From: an uncultured Bacteroidales bacterium
GTDB taxonomy: Bacteria; Bacteroidota; Bacteroidia; Bacteroidales; Bacteroidaceae
Direction of reading: 5' to 3'
Length of the DNA: 40,342 bases
Assembly (NCBI GenBank): GCA_945828345.1
Contig: CALZRA010000006.1
Span: 1 to 40,342 of the forward strand
Shown: positions 1 through 8,222 of the stretch, piece by piece
Layout: every line of letters starts with the position of its first letter
Numbering within the stretch: the first letter of the stretch is position 1
Position numbers and translations under genes: made by a program
Notes under the pieces: generated by a model
Told to the model about the DNA's origin: nothing
Seen by the model: the letters and a program-made list of their open reading frames with translations, nothing else
Database searches by the model: none

Positions 1-52
1 AATTGACACTACCCCCTCAAAGTAGCGCGTCTACCAATTCCGCCACCTCTCC
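1..52 (-). tRNA. tRNA-Leu (GAG), 3' part beyond window edge
   Basis: Read on the minus strand from 52, the sequence starts with the acceptor strand GGAGAGG, then TG and a D-arm containing GCGGAATTGGTAGACGCGC, which is typical of leucine tRNAs. The anticodon stem is CTACT/GGTAG with loop TTGAGGG, so the anticodon is GAG (bases 16-18), which reads CUC and CUU codons. The variable arm, T arm and 3' end lie outside the window. It follows the Gly tRNA by 88 bp on the same strand and probably shares its transcript. Confidence 0.9.
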
Positions 53-140
53 AGTGATGTTTTCTTTATGTGTGAGTGAACTTGTTTCGCCCGAAAGTGC
101 CGCTTTGTGGGGGTGGACGGCATTCGCTTCGACAAGATGC

Positions 141-216
141 TGGAGCGGAAAACGAGACTCGAACTCGCGACCCCAACCTTGGCAAGGTTGTGCTCTACCA
201 ACTGAGCTATTTCCGC
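141..216 (-). tRNA. tRNA-Gly (GCC) with encoded CCA
   Basis: A complete cloverleaf can be read on the minus strand: acceptor GCGGAAA, D arm AGCTCAGTTGGTAGAGC, anticodon stem CAACC/GGTTG with loop TTGCCAA (anticodon GCC), and a T arm with GTTCGAGTC. The 3' CCA is encoded, the tail being TCCA at 141-144. The mature body without the tail is 145-216. It reads GGC and GGU glycine codons. Confidence 0.97.
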
Positions 217-249
217 ATGATATGGCCGCCCTGAGCGGTTTTGCGGGTG

Positions 250-281
250 CAAAGATAGGCAGATGCAGCCTTCTGGCCAAA
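250..281 (-). promoter_or_regulatory. promoter of the tRNA-Gly/tRNA-Leu unit
   Basis: On the minus strand TTTG (281-278), 20 bases and TATCTTTG (257-250) match the Bacteroidetes sigma-ABfr consensus TTTG-N19-21-TAnnTTTG. The box ends 34 bp before the 5' end of tRNA-Gly, which leaves a short leader to be trimmed by RNase P. The sequence match is direct; use as a promoter is inferred. Confidence 0.75.
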
Positions 282-342
282 TAAATCGCTAAGTTTTTTG
301 TCCGCACCGCAGTCGGCGGCCTGCGTTTGCGGGCCACGAAAA

Positions 343-403
343 AACAACTCGGCACTTAGTTTTTCCTAAGTGCCGAATAGGAAAATCTATGTGCCGAGTT
401 GTT
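343..403. repeat. 61-bp three-arm palindromic element, copy 1
   Basis: The ends are inverted repeats (aacaactcggcac at the left, gtgccgagttgtt at the right). A third, internal arm ctaagtgccg at 367-376 can also pair with the left arm cggcacttag. Two hairpins therefore compete: a short one with a 6-base loop and a long one spanning the whole element. A second copy at 28787-28847 aligns without gaps, with the same arms and different loops. Read on the minus strand the right arm is followed by TTTTTT, so this copy could serve as the hflX terminator; it lies 54 bp past the hflX stop codon. Confidence 0.85.
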
Positions 404-456
404 CTCCCGGCTCCAAGGGGCTCCGCGCCCGCCGTTGTCTTCCGGGTCCGCGGGGC

Positions 457-1707
457 TTATTCCTCGTAGTGTTCAAACAGGAAGTCGTTGTAGGGGTACT
501 TCTGCACGTGGAGCTGCTTGACGCGCGTGTAGAGCAGCTGCTTCAGCTCCTCGATGTGGAGGCGTTCGCGGGCCGAGATAAACAGGCAGTCGTCGCCCAT
601 GCGGGCCATCCAGGTGTTCTTCAGCTCGTCGAACGACAGGTTCTCCTTCGTGGCGGGCGTGAGGTCGTCGGCCTCCTTCTCCTTCCAGGTGTAAGCGTCA
701 ATTTTGTTGAACACCAGCAGCTGCGGCTTGTCGGAGCAACCGAGGTCACAGAGCGTGGCGTTGACCACCTCGATCTGTTCGGCAAAGTCAGGGTGCGACA
801 CGTCCACCACGTGGACCAGCAGGTCGGCCTCGCGCACCTCGTCGAGTGTGCTCTTGAAGGAGTCGACGAGGTCTGTGGGCAGCTTGCGGATAAAGCCCAC
901 CGTGTCGGCCAGCAGGAAGGGAAGGTTGTCGATGATGACCTTGCGCACCGTGGTGTCGAGCGTGGCGAAGAGCTTGTTCTCGGCAAACACTTCCGTCTTG
1001 GCCAGCAGGTTGATGAGTGTCGACTTGCCCACGTTGGTGTAGCCCACCAGTGCCACGCGGATGAGCCGTCCGCGGTTCTTGCGCTGCGTGGTCTTCTGGC
1101 GGTCGATGTCAGCCAGGCGCTGCTTGAGCAGGGCCATGCGGTTCAGGATGATGCGGCGGTCCATTTCGAGCTGCGTTTCGCCCGGTCCGCGCAGGCCCAC
1201 CGAGCCTTTTCCGCCGCCCGAGCCCGAGCCGCCGCCCTGGCGTTCGAGGTGCGTCCAGAGTCGTTGGAGCCGGGGCAGCATGTAGCGGTATTGGGCCAGC
1301 TCCACCTGCGTCTTGGCGTTGGCCGTTTGGGCGCGCATGGCGAAGATGTCGAGGATGAGGCTGGTGCGGTCCAGGATTTTCACCTTCAGTTCCTTCTCGA
1401 TGTTGCGCAGCTGTTTGGCCGACAGCTCATCGTCGAAGATGACCATGCCGATTTCGCGTTCGGCCTCCTCTTCGGCCACGATGTAGGCGCGGATTTCTTC
1501 GAGTTTTCCCTTTCCCACATAAGTGACCGACGAAGGTCCGTCCATGCGTTGCGTGAAGCGTTTCACGGCAGTCGCGCCAGCCGTTTCGGCCAGGAAGGCC
1601 AGTTCGTCGAGATATTCGGCGGTTTTCCGCTCGCTTTGGTTTTTCGTGATCAGGCCAACGAGAATGGCCGTTTCGGCCTTGGCCTCGCTTTGTATAAACT
1701 CTTTCAT
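457..1707 (-). CDS. hflX: GTPase HflX
   Basis: This 416-aa protein is a ribosome-associated GTPase of the HflX family, which binds the large subunit and splits or rescues stalled ribosomes under stress. The N-terminal HflX domain (about 1-180) contains the glycine-rich linker at 158-169 and GLRGPGETQLE at 171-181, a family hallmark. The G domain follows with G1 GYTNVGKST (222-230), G3 DTVGF (268-272) and G4 NKID (334-337). The length is normal for the family. ATG at 1707 starts the conserved region, 28 bp after the lpxB stop codon, so it is probably the last gene of a surE-lpxB-hflX operon. The 61-bp hairpin element lies just downstream. Confidence 0.97.
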   Translation of the reverse strand: MKEFIQSEAKAETAILVGLITKNQSERKTAEYLDELAFLAETAGATAVKRFTQRMDGPSSVTYVGKGKLEEIRAYIVAEEEAEREIGMVIFDDELSAKQLRNIEKELKVKILDRTSLILDIFAMRAQTANAKTQVELAQYRYMLPRLQRLWTHLERQGGGSGSGGGKGSVGLRGPGETQLEMDRRIILNRMALLKQRLADIDRQKTTQRKNRGRLIRVALVGYTNVGKSTLINLLAKTEVFAENKLFATLDTTVRKVIIDNLPFLLADTVGFIRKLPTDLVDSFKSTLDEVREADLLVHVVDVSHPDFAEQIEVVNATLCDLGCSDKPQLLVFNKIDAYTWKEKEADDLTPATKENLSFDELKNTWMARMGDDCLFISARERLHIEELKQLLYTRVKQLHVQKYPYNDFLFEHYEE

Positions 1708-1735
1708 GTATGTCAGTAGCGTCTTGTTAGAAATC

Positions 1736-2896
1736 TCAGCCCTGCTGTTTCCGTTCGTTCAGCCGGGCCACCATTTCGGCGGCCGCCCGGGCGGGTGCGC
1801 CGGGTTCGCCCAGCCGGGCTGCCATGTCGGCGTAGCCGCGCAACATGGCCTCGCGGCCCGGTGTGCCGGGCAGGATGTCGAGTAGGTGGCGGCGGGCGTT
1901 GTCAGCCGTCATGCCGTCGGCCACCAGTTCGGCCACCACCTCGCGGCCCGCAATGAGGTTGACCAGCGAGATGAAGGGAACCTTCAGGAAGTAGGGGCGG
2001 ATGCGCGACACGAGCCAGCCGCAGCGCATGTAGTAACACACCACCTGGGGCACGCCCAGCAGGGCCGTTTCGAGCGTGGCCGTCCCGCTGGTCACCAAGG
2101 CCGCCGTGGCGTGTGACAGCAGGCGGTAGGTGTCGCCCTCCACCAGCTCCACGCAGCCCTCGGGCAGCGCGGCGCGTTGCAGCATCCGGCTGTAGAAGCT
2201 GCGCGGTATGGCCGGGGCCGCGGCGATGCATATCTGCCAGCCGGCTCCCGCCTGTGGGCCGGTGCAGAGCGGCTTCACGGCCTCCAACATGCGGCTCAGG
2301 TTGTCGGTGATCTCCTGACGGCGCGAGCCGGGCAGCAGGGCGATGGTGCGGCCGTCGGGCCGGGGCTGTCCGTGGCGGGCCACGTAGGCCGCCACCTCGT
2401 CGACGGTGGGGTTGCCCACATAGCTGATGGGGTAGTGGTGCTTCCGTTCGAAGAAGTCCACCTCGAAGGGCAGGATCGAGAAGAGGCGGTCAACCGTGCG
2501 GCGGATGTCGCCGATGCGGTGCTCCTTCCAGGCCCATATTTTGGGCGATATGTAGTAGAACACGGGACAGAGGTCCTGCTGCTTCACGAAGCGGGCCATC
2601 TTCAGGTTGAACCCGGGGTAGTCCACCAGGATGACCGCGTCGGGCCGCCACGCGGCGATGGCCTGTCGGCAGCGGCTCATGCCGCGCAGGATAGTGCGCA
2701 GGTGGAGGGCCACCTGTACGAATCCCATGTAGGCCAGGTCGCGGTAGTGGGCCAGCAGGGTGCCGCCTACGGCCTGCATGCAGTCGCCGCCGTAGTAGCG
2801 GAAGCTCGCTTCGGGGTCGGCCTCGCGCAGGGCCTTCATCAGGTGGGCCGCGTGCAGGTCGCCGCTGGCCTCGCCGGCTATGAGGAAGTACTTCAT
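1736..2896 (-). CDS. lpxB: lipid-A-disaccharide synthase LpxB
   Basis: This 386-aa glycosyltransferase (GT19) joins UDP-2,3-diacylglucosamine to lipid X to form the lipid A disaccharide at the inner face of the cytoplasmic membrane. Family motifs are the N-terminal FLIAGEASGDLHA (4-16), DYPGFN (92-97), YYISPKIWAW (114-123) and LLPGSRRQEI (187-196). The C-terminal part holds the nucleotide-sugar binding segment around SGTATLETALLGVP. The length is close to that of the E. coli enzyme. The start ATG overlaps the surE stop codon in an ATGA arrangement, a sign of translational coupling. It implies an outer membrane with lipid A. Confidence 0.97.
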   Translation of the reverse strand: MKYFLIAGEASGDLHAAHLMKALREADPEASFRYYGGDCMQAVGGTLLAHYRDLAYMGFVQVALHLRTILRGMSRCRQAIAAWRPDAVILVDYPGFNLKMARFVKQQDLCPVFYYISPKIWAWKEHRIGDIRRTVDRLFSILPFEVDFFERKHHYPISYVGNPTVDEVAAYVARHGQPRPDGRTIALLPGSRRQEITDNLSRMLEAVKPLCTGPQAGAGWQICIAAAPAIPRSFYSRMLQRAALPEGCVELVEGDTYRLLSHATAALVTSGTATLETALLGVPQVVCYYMRCGWLVSRIRPYFLKVPFISLVNLIAGREVVAELVADGMTADNARRHLLDILPGTPGREAMLRGYADMAARLGEPGAPARAAAEMVARLNERKQQG

Positions 2897-3771
2897 GGTT
2901 CTTGGGGCGTTGAGGGGGAGGAGGAGGGCCCCGCAGCGGAACTGCGGGGAACGGTGGTCTGCGGACGGGAAAGCCAGCCGACGGGCGGGGAACGGGGGCC
3001 GGCGGGCGGGGGCGGATACAGCAGGTCCTGGAGCGGCTGGAGCAGCTCGTAGGCCGTCACATCGAGCTGGGTGGGGGTGATGGCCACATAGCCGTGGGCC
3101 AGTGCCCAGCGGTCAGTGTCGGTGGCCTCGGGCTCCAGTTCGACCGATTCGCCCACCAACCAGAAGTACTCCGGCCCCCAAGGGTGCTGGCGGCGTTCGA
3201 CCTCCTTCTGCCAGCGCGAGCGCGCCATGCGGCACACCTTCACCCCCTGGAACTGCGCTACGGCGGGGAAGTTCACGTTGAGACACGTGAAGGCCGGCAT
3301 CTTCAGGGCCAGGGCCTTCTCCACCAGTTCCGTCAGGTAGGGGCGCAGCGGCGTGAAGTCAGCATCGGGCCGATGGTCACACAGCGAGAAGGCCACCGCC
3401 GGGTAGCCCTGCAGCGCGCCTTCGATGGCCACACCCATGGTGCCCGAGTAGTGCGCATTGACCGACGAGTTGTCGCCGTGGTTGATGCCGCCCACCACGA
3501 GGTCGGGTTTGCGGTCAGGAAAGAGGTTGAGGGCCATTTTCACGCAGTCAACGGGCGTGCCCGAACAGGAGCATACCGTCAGGCCGGGCTCGCGGCGCAC
3601 TACCTGGTAAGTCAGGGGGCGCGAGGAGGTAATCGAACAGCCGAAGCCCGAGCGGGCCGAGTCGGGAGCCATGACCAGAAGGTCAGCATGGGGGCGCAGG
3701 GTCTCTATCAGAAAGTGCAGGCCGGGAGCCTGTACGCCGTCGTCGTTGGAAAGGAGCAGGTAGGGGCGCAT
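2893..3771 (-). CDS. surE: 5'/3'-nucleotidase SurE with repeat-derived C-terminal tail
   Basis: SurE is a metal-dependent nucleoside-monophosphate phosphatase. The 292-aa product starts at MRPYLLLSNDDG, where D10 and D11 are the conserved metal ligands; the other signature parts are SARSG (38-42) and GGINHG (94-99). The reading frame stays open upstream to 4104, but the extra residues do not resemble SurE and cross a promoter-like box, so ATG at 3771 is preferred. The conserved fold ends near residue 253. The Pro/Ser-rich tail 254-292 is longer than usual, and residues of about 269-281 are encoded by a 45-bp repeat that recurs at 34161. First gene of the surE-lpxB-hflX operon. Confidence 0.95.
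   Translation of the reverse strand: MRPYLLLSNDDGVQAPGLHFLIETLRPHADLLVMAPDSARSGFGCSITSSRPLTYQVVRREPGLTVCSCSGTPVDCVKMALNLFPDRKPDLVVGGINHGDNSSVNAHYSGTMGVAIEGALQGYPAVAFSLCDHRPDADFTPLRPYLTELVEKALALKMPAFTCLNVNFPAVAQFQGVKVCRMARSRWQKEVERRQHPWGPEYFWLVGESVELEPEATDTDRWALAHGYVAITPTQLDVTAYELLQPLQDLLYPPPPAGPRSPPVGWLSRPQTTVPRSSAAGPSSSPSTPQEP
2925..2969. repeat. 45-bp dispersed hairpin repeat, copy inside surE
   Basis: This segment matches 34161-34205 at 44 of 45 positions. It contains the perfect hairpin ccccgcag-cggaa-ctgcgggg. In this copy it is read as the end of the surE coding region, in the low-complexity tail after the conserved domain. The two copies have the same orientation relative to the window. 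Confidence 0.85.
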
Positions 3772-3823
3772 AGAGTGGGGCGAAATGCGGATTAGAGTAA
3801 AAGAAACGTGCCGGACAGGCCGG

Positions 3824-3897
3824 CCCATTCGGGAGTTCAGCGTGGCAGGGCGGCACCCTGTGGGGCCTGAATCAGCCCAAATGCCGGCCCGAATGGG
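3824..3897 (-). promoter_or_regulatory. inverted repeat in the surE leader
   Basis: The arms cccattcggg (3824-3833) and cccgaatggg (3888-3897) are perfect complements 54 bases apart. They lie in the predicted surE leader immediately after the TACTTTTG box, so a surE transcript could begin with a closed stem. No known riboswitch was recognised in it. Confidence 0.5.
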
Positions 3898-3900
3898 TGG

Positions 3901-3958
3901 CAAAAGTACAAAAAATACTTTAGCGGTATGAGGTTCGCTGATTTTTTCACTACCTTTG
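3901..3958. promoter_or_regulatory. divergent promoter boxes for surE and parA
   Basis: Two TAnnTTTG boxes face away from each other in the 335-bp gap between surE and parA: TACTTTTG on the minus strand (3908-3901) and TACCTTTG on the plus strand (3951-3958). The plus box has only a weak -33 match (TATG, 20-base spacer) and the minus box has none that I can see. The parA leader would be about 145 bases, GC-rich in its middle and A/C-rich just before the start codon. Confidence 0.5.
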
Positions 3959-4106
3959 CCTCCGCTAATAGTGTGGACTGGCTCAACGGCGTGCAGCCCG
4001 AACGTCTGTCGGCACGGCGCGCGGCAGCGGCCCGCACCGTCCGGCTGTGGCTCCCCGGCGCGCGGCAGGTGCCTGTTCCGATCATCAACCAACCCAACAA
4101 CCAACT

Positions 4107-4874
4107 ATGGGCAAAATCATTGCATTGGCCAACCAGAAGGGCGGTGTGGGCAAGACCACCACCTCCATGAACTTGGCCGCTTCGCTCGCCACGCTCGAAA
4201 AGCGCGTGCTGCTGATCGACGCCGACTCGCAGGCCAACGCCTCGTCGGGTCTGGGCGTTGACCTGAGCAAGGTGGATTGTTCCATTTACGAGTGCGTCAT
4301 CAACGGAGTCGATGTCCACGAGGCTATCTACACCACCGACATCGAGCGACTGGACGTTATCCCCTCGAACATCAACCTCGTGGGGGCCGAAGTGGAGATG
4401 CTGAACTTTCAGGGCCGCGAGCGCATCATCAAGAACATGCTGGCACCCTTACACGACGACTACGACTACATCCTCATCGACTGCTCGCCTTCGCTCGGAC
4501 TCATCACGGTCAACGCCCTCACGGCGGCCAACTCCGTCATTATCCCCGTGCAGTGCGAGTATTTTGCCTTGGAGGGCATCTCCAAGTTGCTCAACACCAT
4601 CAAGATAGTGAAGCGCAAGCTCAACCCGGAGCTCGAAATCGAAGGGTTCCTGCTCACGATGTACGACAGCCGGCTGCGACTGGCCAACCAAATCTACGAC
4701 GAGGTGAAACGACACTTTCAGGAGCTGGTGTTCAAGACGGTCATCCAGCGCAACGTCAAGCTCTCGGAGGCTCCCAGCCACGGACTTCCCGCCATTCTCT
4801 ACGACGCTGACTCGACGGGAGCCAAGAACCACCTGGCGCTCGCCAAGGAAATCATCAACAAGAACAAACTCTAA
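4107..4874 (+). CDS. parA: chromosome-partitioning ATPase ParA (Soj)
   Basis: This 255-aa Walker-type ATPase moves chromosomal origins with ParB. It has the deviant Walker A motif KGGVGKTTT (11-19), the A' motif LIDADSQAN (36-44) and Walker [11 protein letters not shown] (122-131). The absence of an N-terminal DNA-binding extension is typical of chromosomal Soj-type proteins. The frame is open 60 bases further upstream, but [13 protein letters not shown] is the normal family start and follows an A/C-rich stretch without a Shine-Dalgarno sequence. parB follows after 72 bp, so the two are probably cotranscribed. Confidence 0.97.
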   Translation: MGKIIALANQKGGVGKTTTSMNLAASLATLEKRVLLIDADSQANASSGLGVDLSKVDCSIYECVINGVDVHEAIYTTDIERLDVIPSNINLVGAEVEMLNFQGRERIIKNMLAPLHDDYDYILIDCSPSLGLITVNALTAANSVIIPVQCEYFALEGISKLLNTIKIVKRKLNPELEIEGFLLTMYDSRLRLANQIYDEVKRHFQELVFKTVIQRNVKLSEAPSHGLPAILYDADSTGAKNHLALAKEIINKNKL

Positions 4875-4946
4875 CGACCACGGGGCCGCGTTGCCCGGAC
4901 CGCCGCGCCCGGCTTCACGCCGCAGCCCCAATCCGATACATATCAC

Positions 4947-5837
4947 ATGGCTGTGCACAAAAAATTTCCGGCACTCGGCCGCGGGCTCGATGCCCTGATC
5001 TCGACCGAAGAAGAGCTGCACACGAACGGCTCGTCGAGCATCTGCGAGGTGCCCCTCACCCAAATCAAAGCCAACCCCAACCAGCCCCGACGCGAGTTTG
5101 CCGCCGAGGCACTCCAGGAGCTGGCCGAAAGCATCAGGCAGATAGGCATCATCCAGCCCATTACCCTCAGGCTCATGGACGACGGCACCTACCAGATCAT
5201 CGCCGGCGAACGGCGCTGGCGTGCCTCGCAGATGGCCGGACTCCTCACCATACCCGCCTACGTGCGCACGGCCGACGACGAAAACATGATGCAGATGGCC
5301 CTCGTCGAGAACATCCAGCGCGAGGACCTCAACGCTATCGAAATAGCCCTGGCCTACCAGAACCTCATCGAGCAGTACGACCTGACGCAAGACAAGCTGT
5401 CGGAGAAGGTGGGCAAGAACCGCGCCACCATCGCCAACTACCTCCGCCTCCTCAAGCTGCCCGCACAGGTGCAGGTGGCCCTCCAGAACCGCGAAGTGGA
5501 CCAGGGACACGCGCGCGCCCTCCTCGGACTCGACAAGCCCTCGCTCCAGGTGAAGCTCTTCAACGAAATCAAGGAGAAAGGCTACTCCGTGAGACAGGTC
5601 GAGGAGATGGTCAAGGCTCTCAACAGCGGCGAAACCCTCAAAAGCGCAGGGCGCAGCCTCAAGGACGGCGGCAAGCAGCTCTCGGGCGAATATGCCGAAC
5701 TGCGCAACCGCCTCCAGCAGGTGTTCAACACCAAGGTGCAGCTCACCTGCTCGCAGCAGGGCAAGGGCCGCATCACCATTCCCTTCGCCTCCGAGGAGGA
5801 GCTGGAGCGCATCATCTCCATGCTCGACAGAATCTAA
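4947..5837 (+). CDS. parB: chromosome-partitioning protein ParB (Spo0J)
   Basis: This 296-aa CTP-dependent DNA clamp loads at parS sites near the origin. The N-terminal LGRGLDALI (10-18) is the ParA-interaction segment. The ParB/Srx domain contains NPNQPRREF (43-51) and the CTP-binding GERRWRA (87-93), with ENIQRED at 121-127. A helix-turn-helix follows at about 145-172 (LTQDKLSEKVGKNRATIANY), and the C-terminal dimerisation region ends at residue 296. The length is typical. I found no canonical parS sequence in this window by eye. Confidence 0.97.
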   Translation: MAVHKKFPALGRGLDALISTEEELHTNGSSSICEVPLTQIKANPNQPRREFAAEALQELAESIRQIGIIQPITLRLMDDGTYQIIAGERRWRASQMAGLLTIPAYVRTADDENMMQMALVENIQREDLNAIEIALAYQNLIEQYDLTQDKLSEKVGKNRATIANYLRLLKLPAQVQVALQNREVDQGHARALLGLDKPSLQVKLFNEIKEKGYSVRQVEEMVKALNSGETLKSAGRSLKDGGKQLSGEYAELRNRLQQVFNTKVQLTCSQQGKGRITIPFASEEELERIISMLDRI

Positions 5838-5914
5838 GTCTTTCAGCCCGAGGAGGGCCGGACTGCCGCCGCTGCCCGCGTGAGTGGTACGACCGTCGCC
5901 TCCCGGCACAAACG

Positions 5915-6784
5915 ATGAGAAGTTTGAAAAATTGGCATAACCTATGGCGATTGTTGCTTTTGGCTGGCATCGCACTGACCATGTGGCGGCCCCTGCAGGC
6001 CCAGGCCCCAGAGCCTCATGGCGCAGCTGCGTCCACCGCCGAAGCCATGAAAGCCGGAGTCTTTGAAGAGGCTTCGGCTTTGCCCGTTTTAGCCAGCGAA
6101 GCGGACGGCACCCCGCGCAGCCTCGCCGCGGCCCCGGCCGACAGCCTGCCGCCCGAGGCGCAGCCTGCCGCCGGCGAGCCATCCCGGCCCGACAGTCTGG
6201 CCGCCGACACCGTGGCCCAGAAGCTACAGCAGCTCAGCGACTCCGTGGGCAGCGCCGTGACCCTGCCCGCACTGCCCAAGAAGCGGTTCGTGCCCAACCC
6301 CAAGCGCGCCCTCTGGCTCTCGTTGGTCGTGCCGGGTGCCGGACAGATCTACAACCGCAAGTACTGGAAGCTACCCATCATCTATGGCGGGTTTCTGGGC
6401 TGCACCTACGCCTTCATGTGGAACCAACAGATGTACCGCGACTACTCCCAGGCATACCTCGACATCATGGACGATGACCCGCGCACCGATTCCTACCTCG
6501 ACATGCTCCCCCCGCGCTACGACATCACGGGCCGCGAAGAGCAGTTCAAGAACATCTTCAAGCGCAAGAAGGACTTCTACCGCCGCTACCGCGACCTCAG
6601 TGCCTTCTGCTTCGTGGGTGTCTACCTCCTCTCGGTCATCGACGCCTACGTCGACGCCCAGCTCTCGGAGTTCGACATCACCACCGACCTCTCCATGCGC
6701 GTGCACCCCTCAGTCATAGGCGGAAACGGCACCATCGGCCAGCGCACCGCCGCATACGGCCTCGGATGCAGCCTGAACTTTTAG
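5915..6784 (+). CDS. DUF5683 envelope protein
   Basis: The 289-aa product begins with a hydrophobic signal or anchor segment (about 11-29, ending in LQAQ), followed by an Ala/Pro-rich, low-complexity stretch of about 90 residues. From residue 125 on it matches what I know of the Bacteroidetes DUF5683 family: NPKRALWLSLVVPGAGQIYN, then KYWKLPIIYGG and a membrane segment, an Arg/Lys-rich loop and a second hydrophobic segment (FCFVGVYLLSVIDAYVDAQL). The function is unknown. It lies 77 bp after parB and 29 bp before the transglycosylase gene, an order often seen in Bacteroidales, which hints at a link to envelope growth or division. Confidence 0.85.
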   Translation: MRSLKNWHNLWRLLLLAGIALTMWRPLQAQAPEPHGAAASTAEAMKAGVFEEASALPVLASEADGTPRSLAAAPADSLPPEAQPAAGEPSRPDSLAADTVAQKLQQLSDSVGSAVTLPALPKKRFVPNPKRALWLSLVVPGAGQIYNRKYWKLPIIYGGFLGCTYAFMWNQQMYRDYSQAYLDIMDDDPRTDSYLDMLPPRYDITGREEQFKNIFKRKKDFYRRYRDLSAFCFVGVYLLSVIDAYVDAQLSEFDITTDLSMRVHPSVIGGNGTIGQRTAAYGLGCSLNF

Positions 6785-6813
6785 TCAACGAAATGATAAA
6801 CAAACCCTGACGG

Positions 6814-8166
6814 ATGAAAAGAATAAAGACAATACTCCTCGCGTTGGCCGCCGGCTTCTTCACGGCAACCGCGCAAAACAATGACACCGAAATCACCGTC
6901 CACAACGACCAGACCGGACGCGATGAGGTGATCGACCTGCCCGAAGGCATGACCCTGAGCTGCGACTCGTTGCTCAACGAGTGGATGGCCAAGAAGTACC
7001 TCTACCCCGACACCACCTGTGTGGACCCCGACACGAACCCCGTGTTCCTGCCCGACGAGTTCCGCGACAGGCTGCGCCGCCTCCCCGTTGTCATGGAGAT
7101 GCCCTACAACAGTGTGGTGCAGAAGTTCATCGACCAGTACAGCAGCCGCCTCCGCCGCAGCGTTTCCTACATGCTCGGTGCGGGCAACTTCTACGTGCCT
7201 ATCTTCGAGGAAGCCCTCGACTACTATGGGCTGCCCCTGGAGCTGAAATACCTCCCCTTCATCGAGAGCGCGCTGGAACCCAAGGCCAAGAGCCGCGCCG
7301 GAGCCGTGGGCCTGTGGCAGTTCATGCTGGCCACGGCCAAGCGGTATGACCTCACGGTGAACAGCCTCATCGACGAGCGTCAGGACCCCTACAAGTCAAC
7401 GTGGGCAGCTGCCCGCTACCTGCGCGACCTCTACACCATCTTCAACGACTGGAACCTCGTGATCGCCGCCTATAACTGCGGGCCCACCAATGTCAGCAAG
7501 GCCATTCACCGTGCCGGCGGACTCCATGACTACTGGAGCATCTACCCCTACCTGCCCGCCGAGACGCGTGGCTACGTGCCCGCCTTCATCGCCGCAAACT
7601 ACATCATGAACTACTATTGCGAGCACAACATCTGTCCGATGAAGACGAAGTACCCTGTGAGCACCGACACGCTGCAGATACACCGCGACCTCCACATGGA
7701 CCAGGTGGCTGCCCTCACGGGAGTCGACAAGGAGGCCATCCAGGCCCTCAACCCGCAGTACCGCACCGACCTCATCCCCGGTTCTGTCGGCACCATGTCG
7801 CTCTGTCTTCCCACCGACGCGCTCACGGCCTTCATCGACCAGGAAGACTCCATATATAATTACCGCGCCGACGAACTGCTGAAGCGTCGCGACGTGGTCG
7901 AGGTGCCCGAACAGCCGGCCTCGTCGCGCCGCACCTACACCTCGTCCAGCTCGTCGCGCTCTTCCAAGTCGTCACGCTCGGCCAGCAGCAGCCGCTCCAA
8001 GCGTAAGTCCAAGTCGAAGGCGGCCACGAAGACCACCACCGTGCGTCAGGGCGACACCCTGAGCCAGATTGCTGCCCGCAACGGCACCACCGTCAAGAAG
8101 TTGCGCCAGCTGAACGGCATCAAGGGCAACCTCATCAACGTGGGACAGAAAATCCGCGTCAAGTAG
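6814..8166 (+). CDS. mltD: MltD-like lytic transglycosylase with C-terminal LysM
   Basis: This 450-aa secreted enzyme cleaves the MurNAc-GlcNAc bond of peptidoglycan to give 1,6-anhydro ends. It has a signal peptide (1-20, ending in ATAQ), then an SLT domain with the catalytic Glu in PFIESALEPKAKSRAGAVGL (E151) and GLWQFM (166-171), plus the AAYNCGP motif (218-224). A Ser/Arg/Lys-rich linker (about 370-405) leads to one LysM repeat (408-450) starting TVRQGDTLSQIA, which binds glycan strands. E. coli MltD has two LysM repeats, so this is a shorter relative. The downstream gap to rel is filled by a large palindrome. Confidence 0.93.
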   Translation: MKRIKTILLALAAGFFTATAQNNDTEITVHNDQTGRDEVIDLPEGMTLSCDSLLNEWMAKKYLYPDTTCVDPDTNPVFLPDEFRDRLRRLPVVMEMPYNSVVQKFIDQYSSRLRRSVSYMLGAGNFYVPIFEEALDYYGLPLELKYLPFIESALEPKAKSRAGAVGLWQFMLATAKRYDLTVNSLIDERQDPYKSTWAAARYLRDLYTIFNDWNLVIAAYNCGPTNVSKAIHRAGGLHDYWSIYPYLPAETRGYVPAFIAANYIMNYYCEHNICPMKTKYPVSTDTLQIHRDLHMDQVAALTGVDKEAIQALNPQYRTDLIPGSVGTMSLCLPTDALTAFIDQEDSIYNYRADELLKRRDVVEVPEQPASSRRTYTSSSSSRSSKSSRSASSSRSKRKSKSKAATKTTTVRQGDTLSQIAARNGTTVKKLRQLNGIKGNLINVGQKIRVK

Positions 8167-8222
8167 TCTGCAACGAGTTAGTTTCACTGAACTTTAACCC
8201 TACTCAGGTACCGCAGGTTCAA

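Noticed and set aside
370..1719. Long plus-strand frame opposite hflX
   Set aside because: It is the antisense frame of a clear HflX gene in GC-rich DNA; no recognisable domain. The same applies to long antisense frames opposite parA, asnA, fumarase, dxs, the TolB-like gene and the sulfatase.
3772..4104. Upstream extension of surE (111 residues)
   Set aside because: The added sequence would cross both divergent promoter boxes and the leader inverted repeat, overlaps nothing conserved, and SurE proteins begin at MRPYLLLSNDDG.
4107..5837. parS site near parAB
   Set aside because: I looked for sequences like TGTTTCACGTGAAACA through the window by eye and found none that fit; sites may lie outside.
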